Source: a virus. Taken from it: a stretch of 24,867 nucleotides of DNA. Each line of letters starts with the position of its first letter. Position 1 is the first letter of the stretch. The notes beneath the pieces are model-generated. The model worked only from the letters and a program-made list of their open reading frames with translations. It did not search any database and was not told where the DNA came from. Of the stretch, positions 5,817-12,694 are shown piece by piece. The stretch lies in the IMG/VR virus record IMGVR_UViG_3300040758_000017, positions 1 through 24,867 of that record. One strand, written 5' to 3'. The position numbers and the translations under genes were made by a program.

Positions 5817-5851
5817 CAGTAATAAATAATCAGTAATCAGTAATCAGTCAC
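5817..5851 (+). repeat. 7-base tandem array, five units in register
   Basis: The units are CAGTAAT, AAATAAT, CAGTAAT, CAGTAAT and CAGTCAC. The array starts five bases after tRNA-Trp and ends at the AGGAGG binding site of the lysozyme gene. A sister array of CAGTAAG units is at 18338-18372 on the minus strand. Confidence 0.85.
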
Positions 5852-5860
5852 AGGAGGATC

Positions 5861-6301
5861 ATGCAATACAGCAAACAAGGACTTGCCCTAACGGAATCAT
5901 TCGAGGGTTGTAAGCTAGCAGCCTACCAGGATCAGACAGGAGTCTGGACAATTGGTTATGGACATACTAAGGGTGTTCACAAGGGAATGGTCTGTACTCA
6001 AGCGCAAGCTGAAGCATGGCTCCAGGAAGATATAGCCTTCGCTGTTAAGTTTGTTAACAGCCGGATGATTTGTACTGTGACTCAAGGGCAATTTGATGCT
6101 CTTTGTGACTTTACCTACAATCTCGGGTGCGGCTCCTTGAACAAATCCACGCTGTTGAAAATGGTAGAGAACAAGGAATTCGCTGCTGCTGCCGATCAGT
6201 TCCCTAGATGGGATACAGCCGGTCATCAAGTAGTAGCTGGATTGCTTAGGCGTCGTATCGCAGAAGAGGAAGAATTTAAAGGAAAGACAGTAACGCAATA
6301 G
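5861..6301 (+). CDS. T4-type lysozyme (GH24 endolysin)
   Basis: The product has 146 residues. The catalytic triad spacing E-x8-D-x5-T is met by Glu15, Asp24 and Thr30 within ESFEGCKLAAYQDQTGVWT, followed by IGYGHT. The C-terminal helices include ALCDFTYNLGCG and a GLLRRRIAEEEEF stretch typical of the family. It hydrolyses the beta-1,4 bond between N-acetylmuramic acid and N-acetylglucosamine. There is no signal peptide or anchor, so a holin should release it; the protein at 1221 is a candidate. The start ATG 5861 has a perfect AGGAGG. An intrinsic terminator follows 40 bases after the stop. Length matches phage lysozymes. Confidence 0.93.
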   Translation: MQYSKQGLALTESFEGCKLAAYQDQTGVWTIGYGHTKGVHKGMVCTQAQAEAWLQEDIAFAVKFVNSRMICTVTQGQFDALCDFTYNLGCGSLNKSTLLKMVENKEFAAAADQFPRWDTAGHQVVAGLLRRRIAEEEEFKGKTVTQ

Positions 6302-6340
6302 TAACACCGTAGTTCTTAGTAACAATTTAATAAGAAGTAT

Positions 6341-6371
6341 GCGGGGTAGCCTTCGGGTTACCCTGCTTTTT
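6341..6371 (+). terminator. intrinsic terminator with TTCG tetraloop
   Basis: An 11-bp stem (GCGGGGTAGCC with GGTTACCCTGC, G-T pairs allowed) closes a C(TTCG)G tetraloop and is followed by TTTTT. It ends the tRNA-lysozyme unit before the reductase gene. Confidence 0.9.
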
Positions 6372-6418
6372 CTGTCTATGTACAATCTAGTAAACAATAC
6401 ACAAGGGAATAAGAACGA

Positions 6419-8290
6419 ATGAAAGAATGGTCTAACTTAGCGCGTATCGTGGCAAGACGCACATACGCAAGGAAAGATAACGGGTATCTGGAGAACTGGA
6501 GCCAGACGGTAGAACGCACTATCATGGGGAATGTAAAGGGCAGGAATGTACCAGAAGCTGAAGTGAAGGAGCTTATACGGCTTGCCAACGAGCGCAAGGC
6601 GGGTCCGGCTGGTCGTGGGTACTGGTTTTCCGGTGCGCCCGCCCATGCTAAGGTGGGAGGGGCGGCTTTGTGCAACTGCTGGTTCCTTACGGCAAACGAT
6701 TGGAATAATTTTGTTATTGCACAGGACTTGCTGATGCTTGGCGGGGGAATCGGGTTGAGTGTTGAGCACCAGTTCGTAAGTAAGTTGCCAAGAGTTAAGA
6801 AGGACGTGTATATTATACACAAAGCGACTAAGGATGCAGACTTTATTGTGCCTGACAGTAGGGAAGGATGGTGTGAACTTACCCGACGAGTGTTAGAGAG
6901 CTTCTTCGAGACAGGAAGGTCCTTCACGTACTCCACTGTTTGTGTTCGTGGGTACGGAGAGCCTATCGCAGGGTTTGGAGGGGTCGCGTCTGGGCCTTTA
7001 CCGTTGGTAAAATTCGTTAAGACATTAGTCAGTGTTCTTCTAGAGAGAGAGGGTAAGACGATGCGCCCGTTGGACGCCTCGGACATTTTAACTGCGATTG
7101 CGGAGATGGTAGTTTCCGGCAACGTTCGCAGGTCTGCATGCTTAGTTCTCGGGGACTGCTGGGATAAGAATTACCTCAAAGCTAAGCGCTGGGACCTCGG
7201 AGAGATTCCAACGCACCGTAGTTGTGCAAATTACTCCATTGTCTGTGACGACATTGAGGATGTACACCCGTTGTTCTGGAAGACATATGAGCAAGGAGAG
7301 CCTTTTGGGATTGTTAACAGGACTAACATACAGAAGTATGGCAGGATGGGGGAACTGAAGCCTGACGATGCGGTGGGGGTTAACCCTTGCGCGGAAGCTA
7401 CTTTAGAAAACGGAGAAGCATGTAATCTCACAGAAATGGCACTCTGCAACATGGAGTCTGAAGACGAGTTTATTCATGCAGCACGCCTTATGCAGCGATA
7501 TGCAAAGAGAGTCACTATGGAAGACTACCACCATCCGTTAAGCGATGTGGTTATTAGGAAGAACCGCAGAACAGGGAATGGAATCACTGGGTGTTTGTCC
7601 AGCCCACTGTTTGTACCGGAAGTACTAGATAGGGCATATGCGGCGATTCAAGACGAAGATGAGAAGTACAGTAAGGAATTGGACATTCCTCTTAGCAAAC
7701 GGACTACGGTTGTTAAGCCATCAGGAACCATGTCTAAGGTCCTCGACTGTGATGGGTATGAGGGCATCCACGCAGCGTATAGCCGCTATATCATTCAGCG
7801 TGTAAGGGTGGCAGCTAACGATCCACTCATTCCCAAGCTGCGTGCGGCAGGCCACCGCATTGAGCCTCAAATACGCTTTGACGGAAGTGTTGACCCTCAA
7901 ACGCTAGTAGTCGATTTCTACGTCCGAGCACCCAACGGCTACCCTGTGGCAGACGAGGACTGGGACACTTGGAAGCAGCTCGACACACTCAAGATGGCAC
8001 AGAAGCATTGGTCCGATCAGGCAGTTTCGGTAACGGTGTATTACAAGCGCATTGATATTCCCAAGATTAAGGAATGGTTGGCGCAGAACTTGCAATACAT
8101 CAAGTCTATCAGCTTCCTATGCCACAACGACCACGGGTTTAAGCAGGCTCCCAAAGAAGCAATTACCAGGGAGCAGTACGAGAAGCTGGCAAGTAAGGTC
8201 AAGCCAATTGAACTTGATGAGGCTGGGGCAGAAGATGGAGAACTCTTAGAAGGACTGGAGTGTGAAGGCGGAGTATGCCCGCTTAGGTAA
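6419..8290 (+). CDS. nrdJ: adenosylcobalamin-dependent (class II) ribonucleotide reductase
   Basis: The product has 623 residues, somewhat shorter than the monomeric Lactobacillus-type enzyme. Active-site elements are visible: CNC at 85-87 (redox Cys), NPCAE at 322-326 with the thiyl-radical Cys324 and Glu326, Cys335 eleven residues later as in the family, PSGT near 433, and a C-terminal CEGGVC shuttle pair (Cys615, Cys620). It reduces ribonucleotides to deoxyribonucleotides with cobalamin as radical source, independent of oxygen. AAGGGA lies 8-13 bases before ATG 6419. The gene stands alone between two terminators; no thioredoxin or activase is beside it. The host must make or import B12. 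Triphosphate use is inferred from resemblance to the monomeric group. Confidence 0.92.
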   Translation: MKEWSNLARIVARRTYARKDNGYLENWSQTVERTIMGNVKGRNVPEAEVKELIRLANERKAGPAGRGYWFSGAPAHAKVGGAALCNCWFLTANDWNNFVIAQDLLMLGGGIGLSVEHQFVSKLPRVKKDVYIIHKATKDADFIVPDSREGWCELTRRVLESFFETGRSFTYSTVCVRGYGEPIAGFGGVASGPLPLVKFVKTLVSVLLEREGKTMRPLDASDILTAIAEMVVSGNVRRSACLVLGDCWDKNYLKAKRWDLGEIPTHRSCANYSIVCDDIEDVHPLFWKTYEQGEPFGIVNRTNIQKYGRMGELKPDDAVGVNPCAEATLENGEACNLTEMALCNMESEDEFIHAARLMQRYAKRVTMEDYHHPLSDVVIRKNRRTGNGITGCLSSPLFVPEVLDRAYAAIQDEDEKYSKELDIPLSKRTTVVKPSGTMSKVLDCDGYEGIHAAYSRYIIQRVRVAANDPLIPKLRAAGHRIEPQIRFDGSVDPQTLVVDFYVRAPNGYPVADEDWDTWKQLDTLKMAQKHWSDQAVSVTVYYKRIDIPKIKEWLAQNLQYIKSISFLCHNDHGFKQAPKEAITREQYEKLASKVKPIELDEAGAEDGELLEGLECEGGVCPLR

Positions 8291-8298
8291 CACAAGTA

Positions 8299-8337
8299 AG
8301 GCCCCATCCTAGTTGCCTAGGGCGGGGCCTCTCTTTT
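8299..8337. terminator. intrinsic terminator between converging gene blocks
   Basis: AGGCCCCATCCTAG pairs with CTAGGGCGGGGCCT around a TTGC loop (one A-C mismatch, one T-G pair) and is followed by TCTCTTTT on the plus strand. In the reverse direction the stem is followed only by a moderately T-rich TTACTTGTGTT. The stop codon of the minus-strand gene at 8336 overlaps the T-run, so the leftward block may also end here. Confidence 0.88.
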
Positions 8338-8584
8338 AGTCTCTATTAGGATGCCGTTTTGGTCGATCATTTGGTCGATTAAGTACGTGTGACCTTGGCT
8401 TTGGTTCAGGCTCACTTGTCAGCCGTTCAATAACGTCCAGAAGAACTCTATATCCATGAAGCGCATCGGCTTTCCGGGCGTTATGCACTGTGTCATCTAG
8501 GTCGTACATAGGACCGCTAAAAAGACGGTCAAGGTCCTTTTTAGCAACGAATACGTCATTGCTCTCAACTTCAGTAAGTTTCAC
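8336..8584 (-). CDS. hypothetical protein, last gene of the leftward block
   Basis: The product has 82 residues, mostly charged helix, with a Pro/Arg-rich C-terminal tail (EPEPKPRSHVLNRPNDRPKR). The start GTG 8584 overlaps the stop of the MazG-like gene (GTGA), with a GAGGGGG site upstream. The tail suggests a disordered or nucleic-acid-contacting end. No family is recognised. Its TAA lies in the T-run of the facing terminator. Confidence 0.6.
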   Translation of the reverse strand: MKLTEVESNDVFVAKKDLDRLFSGPMYDLDDTVHNARKADALHGYRVLLDVIERLTSEPEPKPRSHVLNRPNDRPKRHPNRD

Positions 8585-8955
8585 CGTGTATCCCCCTCAC
8601 TCTTAATAACGTTCCGGCTTGCCCGGTCCTTCAGCTTGGAAATGTTCGCTGTGGCGACTGCGGATAGCAGGTAATTAAGTTCGGTAGCCATCGCAGCCGC
8701 ATACCAGAGCACATCTCCGAGTTCTGCAAGAAGAATAACTCTGTCCTCTTCCGACATAAAGGCTCGGGATGTAATCCCCTTATTGCGCCAAAGCTTCTTG
8801 ACCTTCTCCAGGACCTCTCCAGCCTCGCCTGCAAGCCCCATAGCTGGATACCGCAACTCGTTGCCCTTGTTGGGATATTGGGCAGTGTCTTCTGCTGCCC
8901 GTTGATATTCATCGAAGCTTGTAATAGGTGGTGTTTGTATCAAAGGATTGTTCAT
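8581..8955 (-). CDS. MazG-like nucleotide pyrophosphohydrolase
   Basis: The product has 124 residues. YPAMGLAGEAGEVLEKVKKLWR (about 36-57) holds the E-x-x-E/E pair of the first metal-binding helix, and ELGDVLWYAAAMATEL (about 77-92) holds the E-x-x-D pair of the second. This is the standard MazG-like alpha-helical fold, which hydrolyses (d)NTPs to the monophosphate and pyrophosphate. Phage forms are thought to tune the nucleotide pool or lower host ppGpp. The start ATG 8955 overlaps the preceding stop (ATGA); GGAGG lies about 10 bases upstream. The DUF5664 protein at 3623 is a second, distinct member of the same broad group. Confidence 0.88.
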   Translation of the reverse strand: MNNPLIQTPPITSFDEYQRAAEDTAQYPNKGNELRYPAMGLAGEAGEVLEKVKKLWRNKGITSRAFMSEEDRVILLAELGDVLWYAAAMATELNYLLSAVATANISKLKDRASRNVIKSEGDTR

Positions 8956-9116
8956 TCCGGCACGTCCTCCACATTACAAAGTAAGTCTTCCAGGGCATCG
9001 GCAAGTGTCTCCCCACGCCCTTCCAACTCATCGTACTTCTTAGTATGGTAGGATGCTTGTAGTACATGCACCCCGTCGTCTGTTTCAAAAACACATATGG
9101 TTCCTACTCTTCGCAT
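8952..9116 (-). CDS. small hypothetical protein (54 residues)
   Basis: The ATG at 9116 lies in the end of the gene at 9104, and the stop overlaps the MazG-like start (ATGA). The product begins MRRVGTICVFETDDGVHVL, a two-strand pattern, then KYDELEGRGETLADALEDLL, an acidic helix. This resembles short beta-beta-alpha phage proteins. Overlap with both neighbours and sensible amino acid use support it over the alternative frame covering 8909-9094. Confidence 0.65.
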   Translation of the reverse strand: MRRVGTICVFETDDGVHVLQASYHTKKYDELEGRGETLADALEDLLCNVEDVPE

Positions 9117-9400
9117 CCGACCTCTTTCTTTCCTTCTTGGTAAGCTTCATCAATAATCTTCGCAAGGCGGTCTTGAAATCCTGGATCAGTATACTGTGCC
9201 TTATTGTCCAAAGTTAGCTTCAAGACCTCCACTACGGCCCTCACCTTAGAAGCTTTTTCTTCGCTTTTCGCCCCCATAAGGAGCGCACAGTTCTCGAACG
9301 AATCACATAGCTCCCGCAGGTGCGCGTACAAGGTGTCCACGTCGTCCAAAGGATCGTCCAAAGGATTTGAACTCTCAGAATCGCAATCGGTTAGTGTCAT
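9104..9400 (-). CDS. hypothetical acidic helical protein
   Basis: The product has 98 residues from ATG 9400, which has GAGGGG just upstream; the longer in-frame form from 9457 is rejected because it would overlap another short gene and lacks a binding site. It begins with an Asp/Ser-rich stretch (DCDSESSNPLDDPLDD) followed by helices with YAHLRELCDSFENCALLMG and AKIIDEAYQEGKK. The acidity and helix content suggest a protein-binding or inhibitor role, but no family is recognised. The last codons overlap the start of the 54-residue gene. Confidence 0.6.
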   Translation of the reverse strand: MTLTDCDSESSNPLDDPLDDVDTLYAHLRELCDSFENCALLMGAKSEEKASKVRAVVEVLKLTLDNKAQYTDPGFQDRLAKIIDEAYQEGKKEVGCEE

Positions 9401-9471
9401 CGCCCCTCGTTCGAGCGGACGAGGCAATATAGAAACACACACGATAGAAATACGCACGCCATGATAACCAT
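9397..9471 (-). CDS. possible 24-residue membrane peptide
   Basis: The start ATG 9471 sits two bases after the stop of the gene at 9474 (TGACAATG), and its TGA overlaps the next ATG. The product is a single hydrophobic segment rich in Val, Leu and Cys (VIMACVFLSCVFLYCLV) ending in a charged RSNEGR. It fills the only gap between tightly packed neighbours and would keep translation coupled. A weak AAGG site precedes it. It could be chance. Confidence 0.4.
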   Translation of the reverse strand: MVIMACVFLSCVFLYCLVRSNEGR

Positions 9472-9473
9472 TG

Positions 9474-9752
9474 TCAGCCTTCTTTCTTCACGTCAGCAGC
9501 CTTCGGCTGAGTACGGGTTACCTTGCACTTGCTAGCGCAAGTAGGGCAGTGCCACGTCCCCAACGGACTAGAGCTAAACGTTCCAGCTTTGTGATCCTCT
9601 TTGGAACGCATACAGGGTGTCTTAGTAGCAACTGCCCCGCAGCACGTACTCGTGTAGACGAAGACCGCTACCCCGGTGAACTTCACAGGACCCTGGCTCC
9701 GACGGCCCTTACCACCACGTTTCGATTGATTTTGGTTATTGTTATTTGCCAT
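9474..9752 (-). CDS. small zinc-ribbon-like basic protein
   Basis: The product has 92 residues. An Asn/Gln/Lys/Arg/Gly-rich N-terminus (about 1-22) is followed by seven Cys, including a CC near 37-38, C47, and C69-P-T-C72 with C76. These could bind one zinc with nearby His. A basic tail ends the protein. The start ATG 9752 has AAAGGAAGG. It is the first gene after the promoter at 9774-9802. A nucleic-acid-binding regulator is plausible, but no named family is recognised. Confidence 0.6.
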   Translation of the reverse strand: MANNNNQNQSKRGGKGRRSQGPVKFTGVAVFVYTSTCCGAVATKTPCMRSKEDHKAGTFSSSPLGTWHCPTCASKCKVTRTQPKAADVKKEG

Positions 9753-9773
9753 GTTTCCTTCCTTTCATTTACT

Positions 9774-9802
9774 ACGTTATCAGTATTTAATACACTTGTC
9801 AA
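9774..9802 (-). promoter_or_regulatory. leftward promoter with palindromic spacer
   Basis: On the minus strand TTGACA (9802-9797) is followed by a 17-base spacer and TAACGT (9779-9774), with a TGA extension before the -10. The spacer contains the GTATTWAATAC palindrome (9783-9793). It would drive the gene at 9752 and the distal part of the block. The -10 keeps only the most conserved T, A and T. Confidence 0.6.
9783..9798. repeat. GTATTTAATAC palindrome, copy 3 of 5, within a 16-base repeat
   Basis: GTATTTAATACACTTG here is identical to 11035-11050 in the recA gene. This copy lies between the -35 and -10 of the promoter, where a bound protein would block polymerase. Confidence 0.8.
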
Positions 9803-9825
9803 CGGTTATTTTCAATTTATTTCAA

Positions 9826-10029
9826 TTACTTCTTGACGATAGTTTTAGGAGAAATCGTCTCCTTCTCTTTCCAGGTGACCCAGGTGACGCACCAAGTCAC
9901 CTTCTTCCCGTCCTTACCTGTGTTCTCCGCACTTAAGAGTCCAGCTAGCCCCTTCTTCGCCAAAGAGTCAACCCAGTTTAACGCGTCTCGGCAGTCTGTA
10001 AAATGCTTTACCGTATTTGTAGTCTTCAT
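9826..10029 (-). CDS. hypothetical small protein after recA
   Basis: The product has 67 residues starting at ATG 10029, overlapping the recA stop (TAAATG). The first half is a helix (CRDALNWVDSLAKKGLAGLL); the second half has alternating strands with three Trp (KKVTWCVTWVTWKEKE) and a Lys-rich end. It could be a small alpha-beta domain. The promoter at 9774 lies just downstream and is outside this gene. No family is recognised. Confidence 0.55.
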   Translation of the reverse strand: MKTTNTVKHFTDCRDALNWVDSLAKKGLAGLLSAENTGKDGKKVTWCVTWVTWKEKETISPKTIVKK

Positions 10030-11207
10030 TTACCCTCTTTCTGAGCCGCTCGAATCCTGGCTACATCGTCCTTGATAGCCGTTTGCAGCTCTTTATTCAA
10101 TCTAACACACTCGGCTGTATTGGTCAAGCCCTGTCCCAACCTTTCTCCTTTAAAATCATACCATGCCCCAGATTGGTGGATAGCGCCCAGAGAGACAGCG
10201 TAGTTGACAAAGTCCCCGAAGGTGTCAATGCCAGATTCATATAGAAGGTTTACCAAGGTTTCCCGCATCGGACAGCCACATTTGTTCTTAATGGCTTTAA
10301 TTTTCAGAACATGGCCGATTGGCTGCTCCTTGGGTCCGATAACGTCTTTACGCCGAACATCCAGACGGACAGATGCATAGAATTTTAAAGCGACTCCGCC
10401 AGTGGTTGTCTCGGGACTGCCGTACATTACGGCAATTTTCATGCGGATTTGATTGATAAACAGGACAGTTACTCCACGCATAGCAGCTTTCCCTACTAGC
10501 TTCCTGCATGCCTGAGACATTAGCCGCGCCTGAAGGCCCATGTTAGCCTGCCCCATCTCCCCGTCCAACTCAGCGCGTGGCGTAAGAGCTGCTACTGAAT
10601 CCACTACAATCAGACTCACCGCAGAGCTATCAATAAGCGCCTCTACTATTTCCAGGGCCTCTTCCCCACTACTAGGTTGTGAGATTAACAACTCGTCCAC
10701 GTTGACGCCTAATTTAGCAGCATAGTTCACATCAATTGCATGTTCTGCATCAACAATCGCACACAAGTTCTCTGTGTTCTTCTGTTCCATAGCAATAAGG
10801 TGCAACGCGAGTGTAGTCTTACCACTAGACTCAGGTCCCAGCACCTCGATGATCCGTCCCCGTGGGATGCCTCCGCAGCCGAGCACATTATAATCTAGAG
10901 TGGGCAGTTCCGTGGATATACTTGGCACGTCAATACCGACCCTATCTCCTAGTCGGACAATAGATAAAGTAGTATCAAATTGCTTGTTTAGTGCTTTCTC
11001 GACGGCCTTTAACGCCGCAAACTTGTCCTCTTTGGTATTTAATACACTTGAATTCTTCGATTCTTTCTCTTTTACCACTTTAGAACTAACAGTTTCAATA
11101 GAACTGTTAGAAACAGAAACGCCCCCAACGCTCATACCTGCGCTGGGGGAAGTTCCTACATTCGTTGATACCATTGCTGCCAAATCGGCAAGCGCATTCT
11201 TTGCCAC
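10026..11207 (-). CDS. recA: RecA recombinase
   Basis: The product has 393 residues. From residue about 68 it aligns by eye with bacterial RecA throughout: Walker A GPESSGKT (124-131), DAEHA, the VVDSVAALTPRAE region, FINQIRMKI, and ETTTGG.ALKFYASVRLD. It forms ATP-dependent filaments on single-stranded DNA and drives strand exchange. Before this lies a Ser/Val-rich extension of about 60 residues not found in the Escherichia coli protein. The start GTG 11207 has AGGAG at good spacing. Phages more often carry UvsX-like forms; this is closer to cellular RecA. A 9-bp inverted repeat lies in the extension (11086-11110). Confidence 0.95.
   Translation of the reverse strand: MAKNALADLAAMVSTNVGTSPSAGMSVGGVSVSNSSIETVSSKVVKEKESKNSSVLNTKEDKFAALKAVEKALNKQFDTTLSIVRLGDRVGIDVPSISTELPTLDYNVLGCGGIPRGRIIEVLGPESSGKTTLALHLIAMEQKNTENLCAIVDAEHAIDVNYAAKLGVNVDELLISQPSSGEEALEIVEALIDSSAVSLIVVDSVAALTPRAELDGEMGQANMGLQARLMSQACRKLVGKAAMRGVTVLFINQIRMKIAVMYGSPETTTGGVALKFYASVRLDVRRKDVIGPKEQPIGHVLKIKAIKNKCGCPMRETLVNLLYESGIDTFGDFVNYAVSLGAIHQSGAWYDFKGERLGQGLTNTAECVRLNKELQTAIKDDVARIRAAQKEGK
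11035..11050. repeat. GTATTTAATAC palindrome, copy 4 of 5
   Basis: This copy lies in the recA N-terminal extension, where it encodes VLNT on the minus strand. The 16 bases are identical to 9783-9798. Confidence 0.8.
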
Positions 11208-11215
11208 TTATTCTC

Positions 11216-11536
11216 CTAGTTTCCTGTAATCACATTTTTCATATTCGCCACTGTTGCCATGAATCTAAGCCACATCTTGAAGAACTTCTCTCCCTGGATT
11301 CCAACAACCATTTCCTTTCCATACTTCTGAAAAGCCTCTTCCGTTGCTTGCACCAACTTCCCGTGGATATTAAACCAAGTGAACCAGCAGCTCTCGCAAT
11401 TGGTATTAGGTGGGCGGCTTCCGTCATACTTGTGCCCACAAATCTGTACCTTATCGTGGTGAATTGTCCTATTAGGCTTTCTTGACTTAATAGGAATTAA
11501 CGGGGCGATTGGCTCTCCGTAAAATGCCTCATTCAT
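11216..11536 (-). CDS. small zinc-binding hypothetical protein
   Basis: The product has 106 residues with start ATG 11536 overlapping the preceding stop (ATGA); an upstream in-frame ATG at 11584 would overlap the neighbouring gene. The motif CGHKYDGSRPPNTNCESCW (near residues 33-51) supplies Cys-x-His and Cys-x-x-Cys, a likely zinc site. The second half is helical and rich in aromatic residues (GEKFFKMWLRFMATVANMK). I have seen this type of CGH-YDGS-PP-C--CW motif only as an unnamed phage pattern. It stands directly before recA, so it may act in recombination. Confidence 0.6.
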   Translation of the reverse strand: MNEAFYGEPIAPLIPIKSRKPNRTIHHDKVQICGHKYDGSRPPNTNCESCWFTWFNIHGKLVQATEEAFQKYGKEMVVGIQGEKFFKMWLRFMATVANMKNVITGN

Positions 11537-11714
11537 AAAACATCTCCCAGGCTTCCTTAGCAGCGCTAGTCCCACCCTGCACAAAGGTCAAGAAAACGAA
11601 CAAAAGTATGGTCAGACAAATAGGCCCTACCCAAAGTATGCACCAAAGGAACCTTAGCAAAGGATAGTCTCCCGTCTCAGGGTCAGCTGCCCACAATCTA
11701 ATTGTCAGACCCAT
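11529..11714 (-). CDS. small single-span membrane protein
   Basis: The product has 61 residues from ATG 11714, which has GGAGG seven bases upstream; an ATG 18 bases earlier lacks such a site. After a short polar start (RLWAADPETGDYPLL) there is one long hydrophobic segment (about 22-48, FLWCILWVGPICLTILLFVFL), then a polar tail. No lysis motif or signal peptidase site is evident. It sits between replication genes, so a membrane anchor or a host-modifying peptide is possible. Confidence 0.6.
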   Translation of the reverse strand: MGLTIRLWAADPETGDYPLLRFLWCILWVGPICLTILLFVFLTFVQGGTSAAKEAWEMFYE

Positions 11715-11850
11715 CACACAACCTCCGTTCATCTTCTGTCAACTTCGGCGGGATAGCTCCGTACTTTTGGAGAAGCATCTGCTTCATTTCAGGCGTCTTA
11801 GCGTGCTGAATTTCATAAACCGACGGGTCAACTTCGTTTTGTTTACTCAT
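11698..11850 (-). CDS. small hypothetical protein (50 residues)
   Basis: The start ATG 11850 follows AAGGGA that lies in the end of the preceding gene, and the TAG at 11698 overlaps the start of the membrane protein. The product reads MSKQNEVDPSVYEIQHAKTP, then a helix MKQMLLQKYGAIPPKLTEDE. The PP-LTEDE phrase is like many short phage proteins that begin downstream helices. It is supported by filling a 130-base gap with overlaps at the downstream side. Confidence 0.6.
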   Translation of the reverse strand: MSKQNEVDPSVYEIQHAKTPEMKQMLLQKYGAIPPKLTEDERRLCDGSDN

Positions 11851-11858
11851 TGTTCTAC

Positions 11859-12263
11859 TTATCCCTTTCGTATTGCAGTAAAGTACTTGCTGGACGGACT
11901 GATCTTACGAGCAACTAGTATTCGTCCTACTACCTGCTCTATCTCAGCTCGTTCCGTTTGCGTAAGTATGTACTTAGACCGATCTTCTTCAATGTACGTG
12001 TTGATAAACTGTGAAAGTGTGAACCCGCTAACTTCAAGAGCGTCATCTACGGCACTCTCCACATCGCAGAAAAAGTCTAGTGCGTTCGGGCTGGCTGCAT
12101 TTCTGGTGCCGTGACCAGCCGAATCAATGTTGGCAACAGATACCGAACTCCGGCATTTTAGTGCTGCATAATGTCCCTCAAGGGGGTCGGGCTTTGCGTA
12201 GGGGTCCCCGATAATCTCGTCAAATGCCCGCTTATTCATTGACTGCCTTTCTACTTTTGTCAT
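11859..12263 (-). CDS. hypothetical protein
   Basis: The product has 134 residues. A second in-frame ATG at 12239 with AAAGG seven bases upstream is an equally good start; ATG 12263 overlaps the endonuclease stop (ATGA). The middle has a Ser/Ala-rich loop (VANIDSAGHGTRNAASPN) and the C-terminal 70 residues look helical, with TLSQFINTYIEEDRSKYILTQTERAEIEQVV. No catalytic motif is clear and no family is recognised. Its operon position is between endonuclease VII-like and RecA genes. Confidence 0.6.
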   Translation of the reverse strand: MTKVERQSMNKRAFDEIIGDPYAKPDPLEGHYAALKCRSSVSVANIDSAGHGTRNAASPNALDFFCDVESAVDDALEVSGFTLSQFINTYIEEDRSKYILTQTERAEIEQVVGRILVARKISPSSKYFTAIRKG

Positions 12264-12694
12264 CCTTTCCTTTTTGCTATTTTGGCAGCTTTAGTGCCGG
12301 TCGTTACACTTTTTGTTACCTTCTTCATCGCTTTTAACAGCTTAGCTCGTCTCTTTGTCCCCACCCTTCCAGGAGCGGTAATTCTTGGCTCTCCAAATAT
12401 AACACGGAAGGGAGGGTTTGCCAAGTATGCCGCTGCATATAGCAGCCTGTCTACATTGTCCCCGAAGATAGCGAGTGCCTTGTTGCATGTCCAGCACAAC
12501 AACCCGCGAACTTCGCCGGTAAGGTGATCGTGGTCAACTGCGAACCCAAGATGGAAGTCACCGACCGGGCGCTTGCAAATCGCACATTTTCCTTCCTGGT
12601 ACTTAAAGACTTTGTTGTGTTCCTTAAGTGTTACGTGGTATTCTCTCCGAAGTCTAGCGTCCTTTGCCTTCTCTTTTTTTGTAAGCTTGGTCAT
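12260..12694 (-). CDS. recombination endonuclease VII-like HNH nuclease
   Basis: The product has 144 residues. CAIC (near 37-40), DHDHLTGEVRGLLCWTCN (near 54-71) carry the two Cys pairs for zinc and the DHDH metal-binding core of the T4 endonuclease VII family. The last 40 residues are a Lys/Arg/Thr tail. T4 endonuclease VII resolves branched DNA and Holliday junctions before packaging. Here the protein lacks the long C-terminal dimer arms of T4 and may be a smaller form. The start ATG 12694 overlaps the preceding stop (ATGA), with GAGGAGG just before. A homing-type function is possible, but placement in the recombination block favours junction cleavage. Confidence 0.85.
   Translation of the reverse strand: MTKLTKKEKAKDARLRREYHVTLKEHNKVFKYQEGKCAICKRPVGDFHLGFAVDHDHLTGEVRGLLCWTCNKALAIFGDNVDRLLYAAAYLANPPFRVIFGEPRITAPGRVGTKRRAKLLKAMKKVTKSVTTGTKAAKIAKRKG

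Noticed and set aside
8909-9094. 61-residue open frame on the minus strand
   Set aside because: It overlaps the 54-residue frame (8952-9116) and the MazG-like gene in another frame, has many Trp, Cys and Met, and no start signal.
9401-9457. N-terminal extension of the 98-residue protein
   Set aside because: It has no ribosome binding site and would overlap the short membrane-peptide frame; ATG 9400 has GAGGGG.
12260-12694. Homing endonuclease in an intron
   Set aside because: The HNH gene is in phase with its neighbours by ATGA overlaps, and neither flanking gene is interrupted. A role in DNA resolution is simpler.
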